This document shows positions 1 through 7,682 of a DNA stretch of 12,122 bases, in pieces; within the stretch, counting starts at the first letter, position 1, and the number at the start of each line of letters is the position of its first letter. Where the stretch lies: the NCBI GenBank assembly GCA_038249115.1, contig JBBRWQ010000094.1, positions 1-12,122 on the forward strand, read 5' to 3'. Source of the DNA: UBA4719 sp038249115 (GTDB lineage Bacteria > Actinomycetota > Actinomycetes > Actinomycetales > Dermatophilaceae). The notes beneath the pieces were generated by a model. The model made no database searches, had not been told where the DNA came from, and was given only the letters and a program-made list of their open reading frames with translations. The translations under genes and the position numbers were made by a program.

Positions 1-948
1 ACCATCGGGGGCACCCAGCTCCTCGGTGGTCGCCGGCTCGAGGACACCGAGGTTGCCCGCGACGCCCGCAACCCGATGACTACGTCCGACATAGGGGAGG
101 TCCTGCGCCAGCAGGCTGATGTCAAGACCACACTCATACCCATGTCGACCGTCACCGGCAGCGACGCCTCGCTGGTCGCGGCTGTCCGCGAGGCCTTGGA
201 CGCAGGCGTCGAGGTGCTCGTGGTCGACGCGACCACCGTGGAACACCTCGACCGGATCGCCTCGGCCGCGATTGAGGCGTCCACGGACCTGCCCCTGGTC
301 TGGGTGACCAGCGACCCGGGGCCGGCGTCCGTTGCAATGGCTCGCGCACTCGGCATCGAACAGAGGTCAACCGCCGCACCGCTGCTCGTGGTCTCCGGGT
401 CGGCCACCAAGCTCACCCGGACCCAGTTCGCCCAGCTGGCGGCCCTGCCGCATATCCGACTGCTCCGCACCCCCGGAGTGGACGGCGGCGCGGTTCCCGA
501 CGTCGACGCCACCACTGCAATGCTCGACGAAGCGCTGTCCGCGGCCGATCCCGGCGACGTCGTGGTGATCGCCACCGCCGTGGACGAGAGCGACATCAAG
601 GAGCTGAGCCTGGAGCAGGCCGAGGAGATCCCCCTCGGCCTGGCCAATGCGGTCCGCCGCAACCTCGAGATGCACAGGGTGGACGGCGTCTTCACCACCG
701 GCGGGGACGTCACTGCCGCGCTGCTCGCCGAGCTCGGTTCGCACGGGCTGGAGATCTCCGACGAGATCGTCCCGCTTGCCGTCGCCGGCACGCTGGTCGG
801 TGGCGGCTGGGACGGCCTCCAGGTCGTCACCAAGGGTGGCCTCGTCGGCGACGCCCACACCACCGTCGCCTGTGTGGACCACCTGCGTCGCAACGCGGAC
901 CAGCACCGGCTCCAGGTCGCCTCCGCCGAGTCCCGCACGCCGTACTGA
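1..948 (+). CDS. Four-carbon acid sugar kinase family protein (DUF1537, D-threonate kinase-like), 5' truncated by window edge
   Basis: The open frame runs from base 1 with no start, so the gene begins upstream; 315 codons are visible of a family usually about 400-480 residues. The ATG at 76 is internal: the codons before it encode GGTQLLGGRRLEDTEVARD and then NPMTTSD, the family's typical junction between the N-terminal substrate domain and the C-terminal nucleotide-binding domain. The C-terminal part shows the glycine-rich TTGGD segment (near base 697) and a closing VVTKGGLVGD segment, where relatives usually read K-x-G-G-F-G-D. Family members phosphorylate C4 acid sugars (D-threonate, D-erythronate, 3-oxo-tetronate) at O4 with ATP in the cytoplasm. 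The pdxA-type gene follows 88 bp later on the same strand, which favours a DtnK-like D-threonate kinase, but substrate specificity cannot be read from sequence alone. Confidence 0.88.
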   Translation, partial: TIGGTQLLGGRRLEDTEVARDARNPMTTSDIGEVLRQQADVKTTLIPMSTVTGSDASLVAAVREALDAGVEVLVVDATTVEHLDRIASAAIEASTDLPLVWVTSDPGPASVAMARALGIEQRSTAAPLLVVSGSATKLTRTQFAQLAALPHIRLLRTPGVDGGAVPDVDATTAMLDEALSAADPGDVVVIATAVDESDIKELSLEQAEEIPLGLANAVRRNLEMHRVDGVFTTGGDVTAALLAELGSHGLEISDEIVPLAVAGTLVGGGWDGLQVVTKGGLVGDAHTTVACVDHLRRNADQHRLQVASAESRTPY

Positions 949-1036
949 CCCCAAGAACAGAGACACCCAACCAACTCACACCGCAGCGGAGTACCGCTAA
1001 GGTCCCACTCCCCTACTGACGAAGGAACGAATCACC

Positions 1037-2077
1037 ATGACCCGACACGTACTCGCCCTGACCCTTGGTGACCCGGCTGGGATCGGCCCGGAGATCACCG
1101 CACGGACCCTTGCCGAGGTGGCCGGATCCGCCGTCCATCACGGAGTCGCGGTCGGTGACACCGCCGCCCTGCAGCGGGGTGTGGCGGCCACCGGTCTCGA
1201 CGTCGAGGTCCGGGTCGTGCAGAGCTTCGACGTGGAGCCGGCAGGCAAGGGCGTCATCGACATCTTCGACACCGGAGCACTCGGTGAGGACCTCCCAGCC
1301 TGGGGCGCCGTGGACAAGCGCGCCGGCCGGGCCGCGATCACCGCGATCGAGGTGGCCACAGCGGCCGCGATGGAGCGCAAGGTGGCCGGCATCGTCACCG
1401 GCCCGATCAACAAGGAGGCCATCTGGGCCGCCGGCTCGGAGCACCTCGGCCACACCGAGATGCTGGGCGCCCTGACCGGAGTCACCAAGCAGGACACCAT
1501 GTTCGTGGTGCGCACGAACAACGCTGGTGGCCACCATCTGCGGATCTTCTTCACCACCCGCCACGTCTCCCTGCGCACGGCCCTCGACCAGATCACCAAG
1601 GAACGGATCGAGGACTCCATCCGGATGGCGAACACCGCGCTCGAGGTCTTCGGCGTCGCGAAGCCGCGGCTGGCGGTGGCCGCGCTCAACCCGCATGGTG
1701 GGGAGAACGGGGCGTTCGGCGACGAGGAGATCACGGTGATCACCCCGGCGTGCGACGCGCTACGCGCCGAGGGCCTTGATGTGTACGGCCCCATCCCCGC
1801 CGACTCGGTGTTCCACCAAGGCCTGGTCGGGCGCTTCGACGGCGTGCTGTCGCACTTCCACGACCAGGGCCACATCCCGGCCAAGACCTTCGACTTCGAC
1901 GGCACCATCTCGGTGACCGTGGGGCTGCCGATCCTGCGCACCTCCGTCGATCACGGGACCGCGTTCGACATCGCCGGGACCGGCAAGGCTGGGCATGGCA
2001 CGATGCTGTCGGCCTACCTCGCGGCAGTCGACTACGCGCCATACGTGGAGAACATCCGCAAGACCTACGGAGGGTGA
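1037..2077 (+). CDS. pdxA: PdxA2-type 4-hydroxythreonine-4-phosphate / D-threonate-4-phosphate dehydrogenase
   Basis: A 346-residue protein of normal family length. It has GDPAGIGPE at residues 11-19, TGPINKEA from 121, GHTEM at 138-142, a metal-ligand candidate H176 in the TTRHVSL segment, NPHGGENG from 218 (H220) and FHDQGH from 274 (H275). The three histidines match the divalent-metal site of the family. A Shine-Dalgarno-like GAAGGAA sits 9-10 bases before the ATG. PdxA proteins oxidise the C3 hydroxyl of a 4-phosphorylated C4 acid with NAD, and the product decarboxylates. PdxA proper serves vitamin B6 synthesis, whereas PdxA2 paralogues beside a DUF1537 kinase turn D-threonate (or erythronate) 4-phosphate into dihydroxyacetone phosphate and CO2. 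The neighbouring acid-sugar kinase and DeoR regulator make the catabolic PdxA2 role much more likely. It is probably co-transcribed with both. Confidence 0.92.
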   Translation: MTRHVLALTLGDPAGIGPEITARTLAEVAGSAVHHGVAVGDTAALQRGVAATGLDVEVRVVQSFDVEPAGKGVIDIFDTGALGEDLPAWGAVDKRAGRAAITAIEVATAAAMERKVAGIVTGPINKEAIWAAGSEHLGHTEMLGALTGVTKQDTMFVVRTNNAGGHHLRIFFTTRHVSLRTALDQITKERIEDSIRMANTALEVFGVAKPRLAVAALNPHGGENGAFGDEEITVITPACDALRAEGLDVYGPIPADSVFHQGLVGRFDGVLSHFHDQGHIPAKTFDFDGTISVTVGLPILRTSVDHGTAFDIAGTGKAGHGTMLSAYLAAVDYAPYVENIRKTYGG

Positions 2078-2098
2078 GCCGAGGAGAGGCATGAGGCA

Positions 2099-2878
2099 AT
2101 GACACAGACAAAGATGCGGCAGGGCACCCAGTCGCGCCACGACGCCCTCGTCGAGCTCCTGCGCACCGGCGTCGACAGCGTGGAGACGCTGGCCGCGCGG
2201 GTCGGCGTCTCCCCCTCGACGTTGCGCCGTGACCTCACCCGCCTCCAGCGCGAAGGTCGGATCGCGAGGACGTATGGCGGCGCGATCGTCCGCGACGTCT
2301 TTCAGGAGCGCTCGTTCAACGAGAGTGCGCTGATCAACCAGGAGGCGAAGTCGGCCATCGCCGCGGCTGCTGTGGAGCTCATCCCGGCGAAAGCAACGAT
2401 CTTCCTCGACGCCGGCACCACCTGCCTCGCGCTGGCCCGGGCACTCACCGGACGCGGCCCGCTCACGGTGGTGACCCGGGGTCTCGAGGGCGCGGTGCTG
2501 CTGTCCCGGGCGACGGAGATCGACGTAGTGATGCTCGGCGGTCACGTACGCCCGCTTAGCCACGGCGTGGTCGGGCCGCTGTCCTCCATGGCGTTCGAGC
2601 GGCTCGCCTTTAATGTGGCCTTTCTGGGCGCGGACGCGGTCGACTCGGTCCGAGGCCTCGGCGAGCCCACCACCGAGGAGACGTACGTCAAGGAGCAAGC
2701 CGCGTCCCGCTCGAGTCAGGTGGTGCTCCTCGCCGACGCGTCCAAGCTGGGCCCGTCCAACGTCGCGGCTTGGCTCCCCCTCGACCCGTCCTGGACGCTG
2801 CTGACCGATCCCCGAATCGACATTGCAACCGCGAAAGCCTTTGCGGATCAGGGGATTCGGGTTCTCACCGCTGGCTGA
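2099..2878 (+). CDS. DeoR/GlpR-family transcriptional regulator
   Basis: A 259-residue protein, normal for DeoR regulators. The N-terminal winged helix-turn-helix covers about residues 12-63, with VETLAARVGVSPSTLRRDL from 28 and the typical RTYGGA wing at 57-62. The C-terminal sugar-phosphate sensor domain starts near 80, with LDAGTT at 103-108, VMLGGHVRPLSHGVVGP from 144 and the ADASKLG segment from 212. It begins 21 bp after the pdxA stop with a purine-rich GAGGAGAGG upstream. An ATG at 2091 is followed at once by an in-frame stop, so 2099 is the likely start; 2114 is an alternative. Such regulators usually bind near their own operon and release on a phosphorylated intermediate. Here a C4-acid phosphate or dihydroxyacetone phosphate is the obvious guess. 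No operator can be assigned because the operon promoter lies outside the window. The 3' end overlaps the convergent glycerate kinase by 14 bp. Confidence 0.92.
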   Translation: MTQTKMRQGTQSRHDALVELLRTGVDSVETLAARVGVSPSTLRRDLTRLQREGRIARTYGGAIVRDVFQERSFNESALINQEAKSAIAAAAVELIPAKATIFLDAGTTCLALARALTGRGPLTVVTRGLEGAVLLSRATEIDVVMLGGHVRPLSHGVVGPLSSMAFERLAFNVAFLGADAVDSVRGLGEPTTEETYVKEQAASRSSQVVLLADASKLGPSNVAAWLPLDPSWTLLTDPRIDIATAKAFADQGIRVLTAG

Positions 2879-3992
2879 GGTGGTCGCGGGCCAGCGTTTC
2901 GGCAACCAGCTCCAACAGGGCAGCGGCATTCGTCATGCTCTTGTCGACGTCAGACTCCAGATCGGCAAGGGCGTATGCCATCGCGACGCCCGCTTCGCGC
3001 AGCTGTGCCTCGTCGAGGGTGCTGCGGCCGCACACCGCAACCACTGTCGCCCTGGCCTCGCGGGCCATCCTGGCCACCCCCATCGGCGCCTTGCCATGCA
3101 GGGTCTGTGCGTCCATGGAGCCTTCCCCGACGATCACCAGATCTGCTCCAACGACATGCTGTGCGAAGTCCACCAGCTCCAGGATCAGGTCGATCCCGGG
3201 TCGCAAGGTGGCGCCGAACAGCGCCATCGCGGCAAAGCCGGCTCCGCCGGCGGCGCCTGCCCCCGGGACGTCGCGGAAGTCCCGCCCGGTCTGCTTGGCC
3301 AGGTGGTCGGCCAGCCGGGTCAGCGCCGCGTCCAGGACAACCACGTCCGCCGAGGTCGCCCCCTTCTGCGGTCCGTACGTCGCTGCGGCGCCCAGGGATC
3401 CGGTGAGCGGGTTGTCAACGTCACAGGCCACCACCACCTCGGCGTCGGCAACCGCCGGGTGGACGCCGCTGAGGTCGACCTCGGCAAGGTCCAGGAGGGC
3501 CGCACCGCCGGCGCCAATCTCGTCGCCGTTGCTGTCACGCAGGCTCACCCCCAGTGCCTGCAGCATCCCGGCCCCGCCGTCGGTGCAAGCACTGCCGCCG
3601 ATGCCGACGACGATCCGGCGAGCGCCCGCAGACAGCGCCGCAGCGACCAGCTCACCGAGGCCACGGCTGGTCGCGGTCATCGGCGCGAGCTCGCCCCCCG
3701 GAAGTCGCACCATGCCGGAGACGTCTGCCATCTCCACTACTGCTGTGTCGCCGCGGCGTCCGTATGCAGTCACGACCGGTTCCCCGGTCGGCCCGGTGGC
3801 GGTCAGCGGCACCCGCTCGAACCCGGCCGCCTCGGCCGCCGCCAGGGTGCCGTCGCCGCCGTCGGCGACCGGCAGGCACAGGATGTCCAGGTCCGAGCGG
3901 TAGGTGAGCAGCCCCCGGCGTACCGCCTGTGCCACTTCCGCAGCCGGCAGCGAACCCTTGAACTTGTCGGGCGCAATCACGATTCGGGTCAT
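2865..3992 (-). CDS. Glycerate 2-kinase (GlxK/GarK family, PF02595)
   Basis: 375 residues, the usual length. Motifs are IAPDKFKGSL at 6-15, PVADGGDGT at 41-49, IGGSACTDGGAGM at 131-143 and VGEGSMDAQTLHGKAP from 288, all typical of the ATP-dependent glycerate kinases that make 2-phosphoglycerate from D-glycerate. The serine in GEGSMD replaces the arginine (GEGRxD) of the E. coli enzymes; I believe this is common in actinobacterial members. No clear Shine-Dalgarno is seen; GGGA lies only a few bases before the ATG, so leaderless or weakly led translation is possible. The gene converges on the tetronate cluster and shares its last 14 bp with the DeoR gene. Glycerate and threonate/erythronate are all oxidised sugar acids, so joint use of such substrates is plausible, though the genes are on opposite strands and need not be co-regulated. 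Confidence 0.95.
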   Translation of the reverse strand: MTRIVIAPDKFKGSLPAAEVAQAVRRGLLTYRSDLDILCLPVADGGDGTLAAAEAAGFERVPLTATGPTGEPVVTAYGRRGDTAVVEMADVSGMVRLPGGELAPMTATSRGLGELVAAALSAGARRIVVGIGGSACTDGGAGMLQALGVSLRDSNGDEIGAGGAALLDLAEVDLSGVHPAVADAEVVVACDVDNPLTGSLGAAATYGPQKGATSADVVVLDAALTRLADHLAKQTGRDFRDVPGAGAAGGAGFAAMALFGATLRPGIDLILELVDFAQHVVGADLVIVGEGSMDAQTLHGKAPMGVARMAREARATVVAVCGRSTLDEAQLREAGVAMAYALADLESDVDKSMTNAAALLELVAETLARDHLSQR

Positions 3993-4060
3993 GGTCCCAT
4001 TCTGTCGCCTGCCTGCTGTGTGACCTCAGGCACCGACCAGGACGGCTGTCAGACCAACGC

Positions 4061-4096
4061 GGCGGATGCCGGGTCGTGGCGCTGGAGCATCCCGCC
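4061..4096 (-). terminator. Possible hairpin terminator after the VWA gene
   Basis: On the minus strand, 12 bases after the VWA stop codon, GGCGGGATGC (4096-4087) can pair with GCATCCGCC (4069-4061). This makes a 9-bp stem with one bulged G and a 17-base loop. No T-run follows, so it would have to be a tail-less terminator of the kind proposed for high-GC bacteria. It lies between two same-strand genes, so it may separate the VWA transcript from the glycerate kinase gene 115 bp further on. Confidence 0.3.
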
Positions 4097-4107
4097 ATCC
4101 TCTTCGC

Positions 4108-5454
4108 TCATGAGTGGGGCGCGTTGCTGTCATCTGGGGCGTCGGCGTCCAGGTTCCGCTTGGTCCTACGTGCGCGGACGGCACCGGTGGGACGCGAGCT
4201 GCGGGAGCGGCCTCGCTGACTGATGGACGCGTAGGAGCTCTTGACCGACCGTTCGGTGTTTCCCTGAACGGTGAGCTCGCTGAGCCGGCGCAGCTCGTCG
4301 AGCTCTTCGTCCAGAACGGCCTGGCCTTCGGGGTCCAGCCCGCTCATGGGCAGCATCAGATCCTGCATGGCACAGGCGAACAAGCCCTGGGCCGCGTCGG
4401 GGTCGCCCAACCGCAGCGAGGCGATGGCGTCACGCTTGCTCTGCTGGGCCTGCTGCAGGAGGCGTTCGACGGTGACGACAGGGTTTGGAACCCGACCGGC
4501 CGCAACGTCACCGGGCACGACGTTGACGGACACGGGCAACGTGATCACATGCTCGACCAGCGTGGGCAGCTCGGTGTAACGCACCTCGACCTCGGCGACC
4601 GTGGCCAGTCCGAGCGCGGCCATGGCCGGGATGTCGAGCTGGATCAACAGCCGGCGGGACTCACCCTGATACAAGTCCCCGAGCTGGGCGATCACCTCAT
4701 CGCCGAGCTGGACGGCGGGGACGTCGTGCAGGACCCGGATCCCGCCCAGTCCCGCACCCAGCGGCCGGATCGTGACGCTGGTCGCGGTGACCGCCTTGCC
4801 CAGCAGCCCGCTGACCTGTTCGGCAATTGCGGGATGCAGCTGGTCGACGTCCTCGGCGAACACGTGATCGCCGTTGCCGCCGCGGGCCAGGGCGACCAGG
4901 AGCACTTCGTCATACCCCAGTCCGTAACCGATGCTGGTCGTGGTGATCCCCCCACGGGCACGCCCCTCGGCCAGGGCACCGAGCACCACCGCGGAGGTCT
5001 CGCCGGCGTTGGCGTGTCCGTCGCTGATCAGCAGCACGGTGGCGCCGGCCTCCCCCATGGCACGGTTGGCCTCACTGAGCCCGAGCAGGTAGCCGGCGCT
5101 CAGGTCGGTGCAGCCACCGGAGTCAATGCCGGCGATGGCCTCCTTCACAGCCTCGACGCCCAGGGACTGCAGGGACGCGGTGGTGACCACGACTTCGGCG
5201 GTGTCGTCGAAGACCACCAGGCCGAAGCGGTCACGCGGGTCAAGGCGGCTGACCAAGGTCGTCAGGGCCCGACGCGATGCCTCCAGCGGCTCGCCGCCCA
5301 TCGAGCCCGAGCGGTCCAGGACCACGACCAGGGTCTGCTCGGCCCTGGTCTCCTGGACGGGGAGCTGAGGTGCCTGCAGCTCGAGCAGCAGGTTGACCTG
5401 GTCGGCCGCTTCGACGGCGACCAGGTCGACGTCAAGGTTGGTGGATACATGCAT
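4108..5454 (-). CDS. Cytosolic von Willebrand factor type A domain protein
   Basis: 448 residues from the ATG at 5454, chosen because a perfect AGGAGG lies 5 bases upstream. The frame stays open for 37 more codons to 5565, but these resemble nothing and run into the preceding gene. The VWA domain (about residues 40-220) has a complete metal-ion-dependent adhesion site: D47-R-S49-G-S51, T116 in GGCTDLS and D145 in LLISDGHAN. After it comes a beta-rich segment (about 225-345), a helical stretch near 350-420 and a basic tail rich in R, S and K (about 420-440). No signal peptide or membrane segment is visible, so it should be cytoplasmic. Such VWA proteins bind partners through the metal site, but the partner here is unknown. 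The cysteine phosphatase gene lies 79 bp upstream on the same strand and is probably its operon mate. Confidence 0.85.
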   Translation of the reverse strand: MHVSTNLDVDLVAVEAADQVNLLLELQAPQLPVQETRAEQTLVVVLDRSGSMGGEPLEASRRALTTLVSRLDPRDRFGLVVFDDTAEVVVTTASLQSLGVEAVKEAIAGIDSGGCTDLSAGYLLGLSEANRAMGEAGATVLLISDGHANAGETSAVVLGALAEGRARGGITTTSIGYGLGYDEVLLVALARGGNGDHVFAEDVDQLHPAIAEQVSGLLGKAVTATSVTIRPLGAGLGGIRVLHDVPAVQLGDEVIAQLGDLYQGESRRLLIQLDIPAMAALGLATVAEVEVRYTELPTLVEHVITLPVSVNVVPGDVAAGRVPNPVVTVERLLQQAQQSKRDAIASLRLGDPDAAQGLFACAMQDLMLPMSGLDPEGQAVLDEELDELRRLSELTVQGNTERSVKSSYASISQRGRSRSSRPTGAVRARRTKRNLDADAPDDSNAPHS

Positions 5455-5459
5455 GGGAT

Positions 5460-5465
5460 CCTCCT
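5460..5465 (-). promoter_or_regulatory. Strong Shine-Dalgarno (AGGAGG) of the VWA gene
   Basis: The plus strand reads CCTCCT, giving AGGAGG on the coding strand, with 5 bases before ATG 5454. It settles the start against the longer open frame and is the best ribosome site in the window, which suggests efficient translation of this gene. Confidence 0.8.
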
Positions 5466-5533
5466 GGGATGTTGCCTGTTGCAGTGGGTATTCGGAGTCG
5501 CTAAACGCGGAATCCCGTTGCGGGACGGGTCGA

Positions 5534-6187
5534 TCAGGCCGGCAGCTGCTGGCTGGCGTCCTCATGGCTGCGGATCGTGCGGATGATCCGGACCACGTCG
5601 ATCGGGTTACGCCGATGCCACGTGGCGACCTCGGAGCGCTGCAGTTTCGCCACCGAGGCGGAAGTCTCGGTCATCCGGTGCCACCAGCTCAGCGCGTCAC
5701 AGGCATAGGAGATTGCGGCGATCGGGCGAGCCGCGCGGATCGCGGTCAACGCCTCGACCGGATCCATCCCGGTGGCCAGCAAGATCGCAAACGCCATCGA
5801 CGGACCACGGTTGATACCCATGTGACAGTGGGCCAGGACCTGCGCGCCCGGGTCCTGAAGAGCGGTCAACGCGAAGTCGACCCCGTCGAAGAACCACTGG
5901 TCCGGCATCGCCTGACCGGCGTCGTCCGCCCCGTTCCACAGGTAGTACATGTCCGGGGCATGGGCCGCGATGAACTCCGCATCAGACCACTCGATCCGGT
6001 TGTCCAGGATGTCGGTGATACCCGCACGCTGTATCGCGACCAGGTCGGCGAGCATCGCCTCCTCACCAAGCTGGACTGGCAGGTCTCCCCCGGTCCAGAC
6101 CCGACCGGTGATGTAGCTGATGTTGACCCCGACGTTCCTCGGGGCAGCCGCAGCTCCACCACCTGACTCGCTCTTCCGTGCATTCAT
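5534..6187 (-). CDS. Dual-specificity phosphatase-like cysteine phosphatase
   Basis: 217 residues from the ATG at 6187, preceded by GGGGAG about 10 bases upstream. The frame extends to 6280, but the extra 31 residues lack family character, and recognisable similarity starts only around residue 18. The active-site loop is H120-C121-HMGIN-R127-G-P-S130, the CX5R signature of protein tyrosine / dual-specificity phosphatases. A WNGADD segment (84-89) offers D88 or D89 as the general acid. The C-terminal half has a helical VEALTAIRAARPIAAI segment and a WWHRM patch. It is cytosolic, with no leader or membrane helix. Proteins with this signature dephosphorylate Tyr/Ser/Thr residues or small phosphorylated molecules, and the substrate cannot be told here. 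The VWA gene lies 79 bp downstream on the same strand. I see no kinase gene in the window that could oppose it. Confidence 0.82.
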   Translation of the reverse strand: MNARKSESGGGAAAAPRNVGVNISYITGRVWTGGDLPVQLGEEAMLADLVAIQRAGITDILDNRIEWSDAEFIAAHAPDMYYLWNGADDAGQAMPDQWFFDGVDFALTALQDPGAQVLAHCHMGINRGPSMAFAILLATGMDPVEALTAIRAARPIAAISYACDALSWWHRMTETSASVAKLQRSEVATWHRRNPIDVVRIIRTIRSHEDASQQLPA

Positions 6188-6484
6188 GCAGTCATTTCTC
6201 CCCACTGTTTCGATCACTTCCGCGCTATCAACGGACGATAGAGGGACCCACTGACACTGCCCCTGGGAGTCAAACATCACGGGTCAGACAGGGTCCGAGC
6301 AGGCGGACGGGCCCGCTGTCCATCGACACAATCGCCACCTCGCCCCGCGTCAACCTGGCCGGCGACGCGTCCCCTGCGCGCGCGGGACATCCCGTCAATG
6401 TCAACGCCGAATACTGACTGCCCCCTGTCGCCGCCGTGGAACATAGGTGGCGCCAGGTAGTCGATATTCAGGCGGTGGCGGCAC
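6188..6484. other. Intergenic stretch without a supported gene
   Basis: About 300 bp between the phosphatase start and the end of the first HNH gene. It should hold the phosphatase promoter (minus strand). TTGACT and TTGATA occur there on that strand, but neither has a convincing -10 at normal spacing. Short palindromes are present (CGGGCCCG at 6308-6315, GACGCGTC at 6364-6371, TGGCGCCA at 6448-6455), all easily expected in GC-rich DNA. A 79-codon plus-strand frame (6178-6417) has no recognisable motif. The stretch also marks the boundary between the GC-rich left part and the lower-GC nuclease island. Confidence 0.5.
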
Positions 6485-7582
6485 TCACGCGACGGGCGTC
6501 TCTTCTATCCACGGTGCCGGCTCCACCCGAAGGTTCAGCGGAGCAAATGTTCCCCTTGACTGCCAAGTGGGTGCTCCCTCCGGCGAGCCGCGGTACAGCC
6601 CACGCGCCGCGCGGCAGACCCGTTCGTATTGGACTGGCCACCCAACTTGCGTGCCAATCTCGCGCAACAGAAGGCGATCCCGCGAGAGGACTCTCGTCAC
6701 TGTGGCGACTGCAGGCAAGGTGTTTGACTTGTCGGAGTTGCAGCGCTCACAGGCGGGCACGAGGTTTGCGAGCCCATCAATGCCGACCCGTGACCACGGC
6801 AAAACGTGGTCGACTGGGCTGCTCGAACGCAGGCCGGTCTCACAGTAGAAACACCGCGCCCCGAACGTATCCATGAGAGCCCACCGCACCCGCTGAAGCG
6901 AGATCCGTTCTCTTCCGAACAGATGCCCTGAAACGTCCTGCCCCTGTTCAACGAGGCCGGCGTTGAGCTTGACGACGTCTTGGACCCACAGGAGTTCCAG
7001 CGTGGGTTTAAGAAGCCCAGATAGCCGTGCGAGCCCGGCGGCCACACCGGGATAGAGAGTGATCACCCCACCGTTCTCCTGGATCGTGCGCCGGGAGACG
7101 TGATCGTGCAGCCAGCTGTCGTCGTAGAGGAACGTCGGAACCACAGCCGCTCCTGGCAGCCGTTGAAGCCGATGGAGCGGCTGCTGCGCCAGCGTCAGCG
7201 AGACGTCATCAACTGCGCTGCGGTATGCGACGGGCAGTCGGTCACGCACAACGCCAGGGTTGGCGATGTGGCTAGACGCTGCCTCGTCTCGTAGTCGCTG
7301 AACCGCGCGAAGAATGCGGGCGTTTGGCTGGCTCGACTGCCGTAGCTGGCCGAAACCTTGGAGGGGCGCCGCTTGCCGCCAGTAGGTTTCCAGGACTCGC
7401 TCAGCCAGCCGGGTGATCGGGATGGCAAGTTCATCCTCCGGTTTGGACGGGAGGTACTCGACACACTCATCTACAAGCGCCATGAGTGTCGCCAACTTGT
7501 ATGTAGCCGTCCGCAACCCGGTTTCCAAGACGGCAACAACCCGTTGACCGAGTGCCAGCGCGTCGATCGTGGGCTCGATCAT
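6485..7582 (-). CDS. HNH endonuclease (CxxC zinc-type)
   Basis: 365 residues. The C-terminal third carries a classic zinc-supported HNH motif: C244-F-Y-C247, V-D258-H259-V-L-P-W, N273 in GLANLVPACE and C278-E-R-C281-N. H259 is the likely catalytic base, and the two CxxC pairs should hold a structural zinc. The N-terminal 230 residues are mostly helical (a TATYKLATLMALVDE stretch near 25-39) and resemble the start of other stand-alone bacterial HNH proteins; I cannot name a domain. The ATG at 7582 lacks a clear ribosome site, so the exact start is uncertain. It lies 100 bp downstream of the second HNH gene on the same strand, so a shared transcript is possible. The likely role is double-strand or nicking cleavage of DNA as part of an anti-invader system, but target specificity is unknown. 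Confidence 0.85.
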   Translation of the reverse strand: MIEPTIDALALGQRVVAVLETGLRTATYKLATLMALVDECVEYLPSKPEDELAIPITRLAERVLETYWRQAAPLQGFGQLRQSSQPNARILRAVQRLRDEAASSHIANPGVVRDRLPVAYRSAVDDVSLTLAQQPLHRLQRLPGAAVVPTFLYDDSWLHDHVSRRTIQENGGVITLYPGVAAGLARLSGLLKPTLELLWVQDVVKLNAGLVEQGQDVSGHLFGRERISLQRVRWALMDTFGARCFYCETGLRSSSPVDHVLPWSRVGIDGLANLVPACERCNSDKSNTLPAVATVTRVLSRDRLLLREIGTQVGWPVQYERVCRAARGLYRGSPEGAPTWQSRGTFAPLNLRVEPAPWIEETPVA

Positions 7583-7682
7583 CTAGTTTGAACCGATGCT
7601 CCCATGCCGCCGAGAGTATCGCCGTCCCCAATCCACCGCAGGCTTCGACGACAAACAGACGCACGACTGTTGAAACGGTCAA

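Noticed and set aside
985..998. AGCGG/CCGCT hairpin between the kinase and pdxA genes
   Set aside because: Only a 5-bp stem with no T-run; too weak for a terminator and within a likely operon.
2770..4223. Two long + frames (377 and 466 codons) across the glycerate kinase
   Set aside because: Antisense shadows caused by high third-position GC; the minus frame carries all glycerate kinase motifs.
5514..5529. CCCGT/ACGGG hairpin between the phosphatase and VWA genes
   Set aside because: Short stem, alternative pairing with the inner CGGG, no T-run; it could be chance in GC-rich DNA.
4114..5586. 490-codon open frame on +
   Set aside because: It is the antisense shadow of the VWA gene; the translation is low in structure and has no motif, whereas the minus frame has a complete metal site and a strong ribosome site.
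6178..6417. 79-codon open frame on + between the phosphatase and HNH genes
   Set aside because: No ribosome site, no recognisable sequence, and it overlaps the phosphatase start region.
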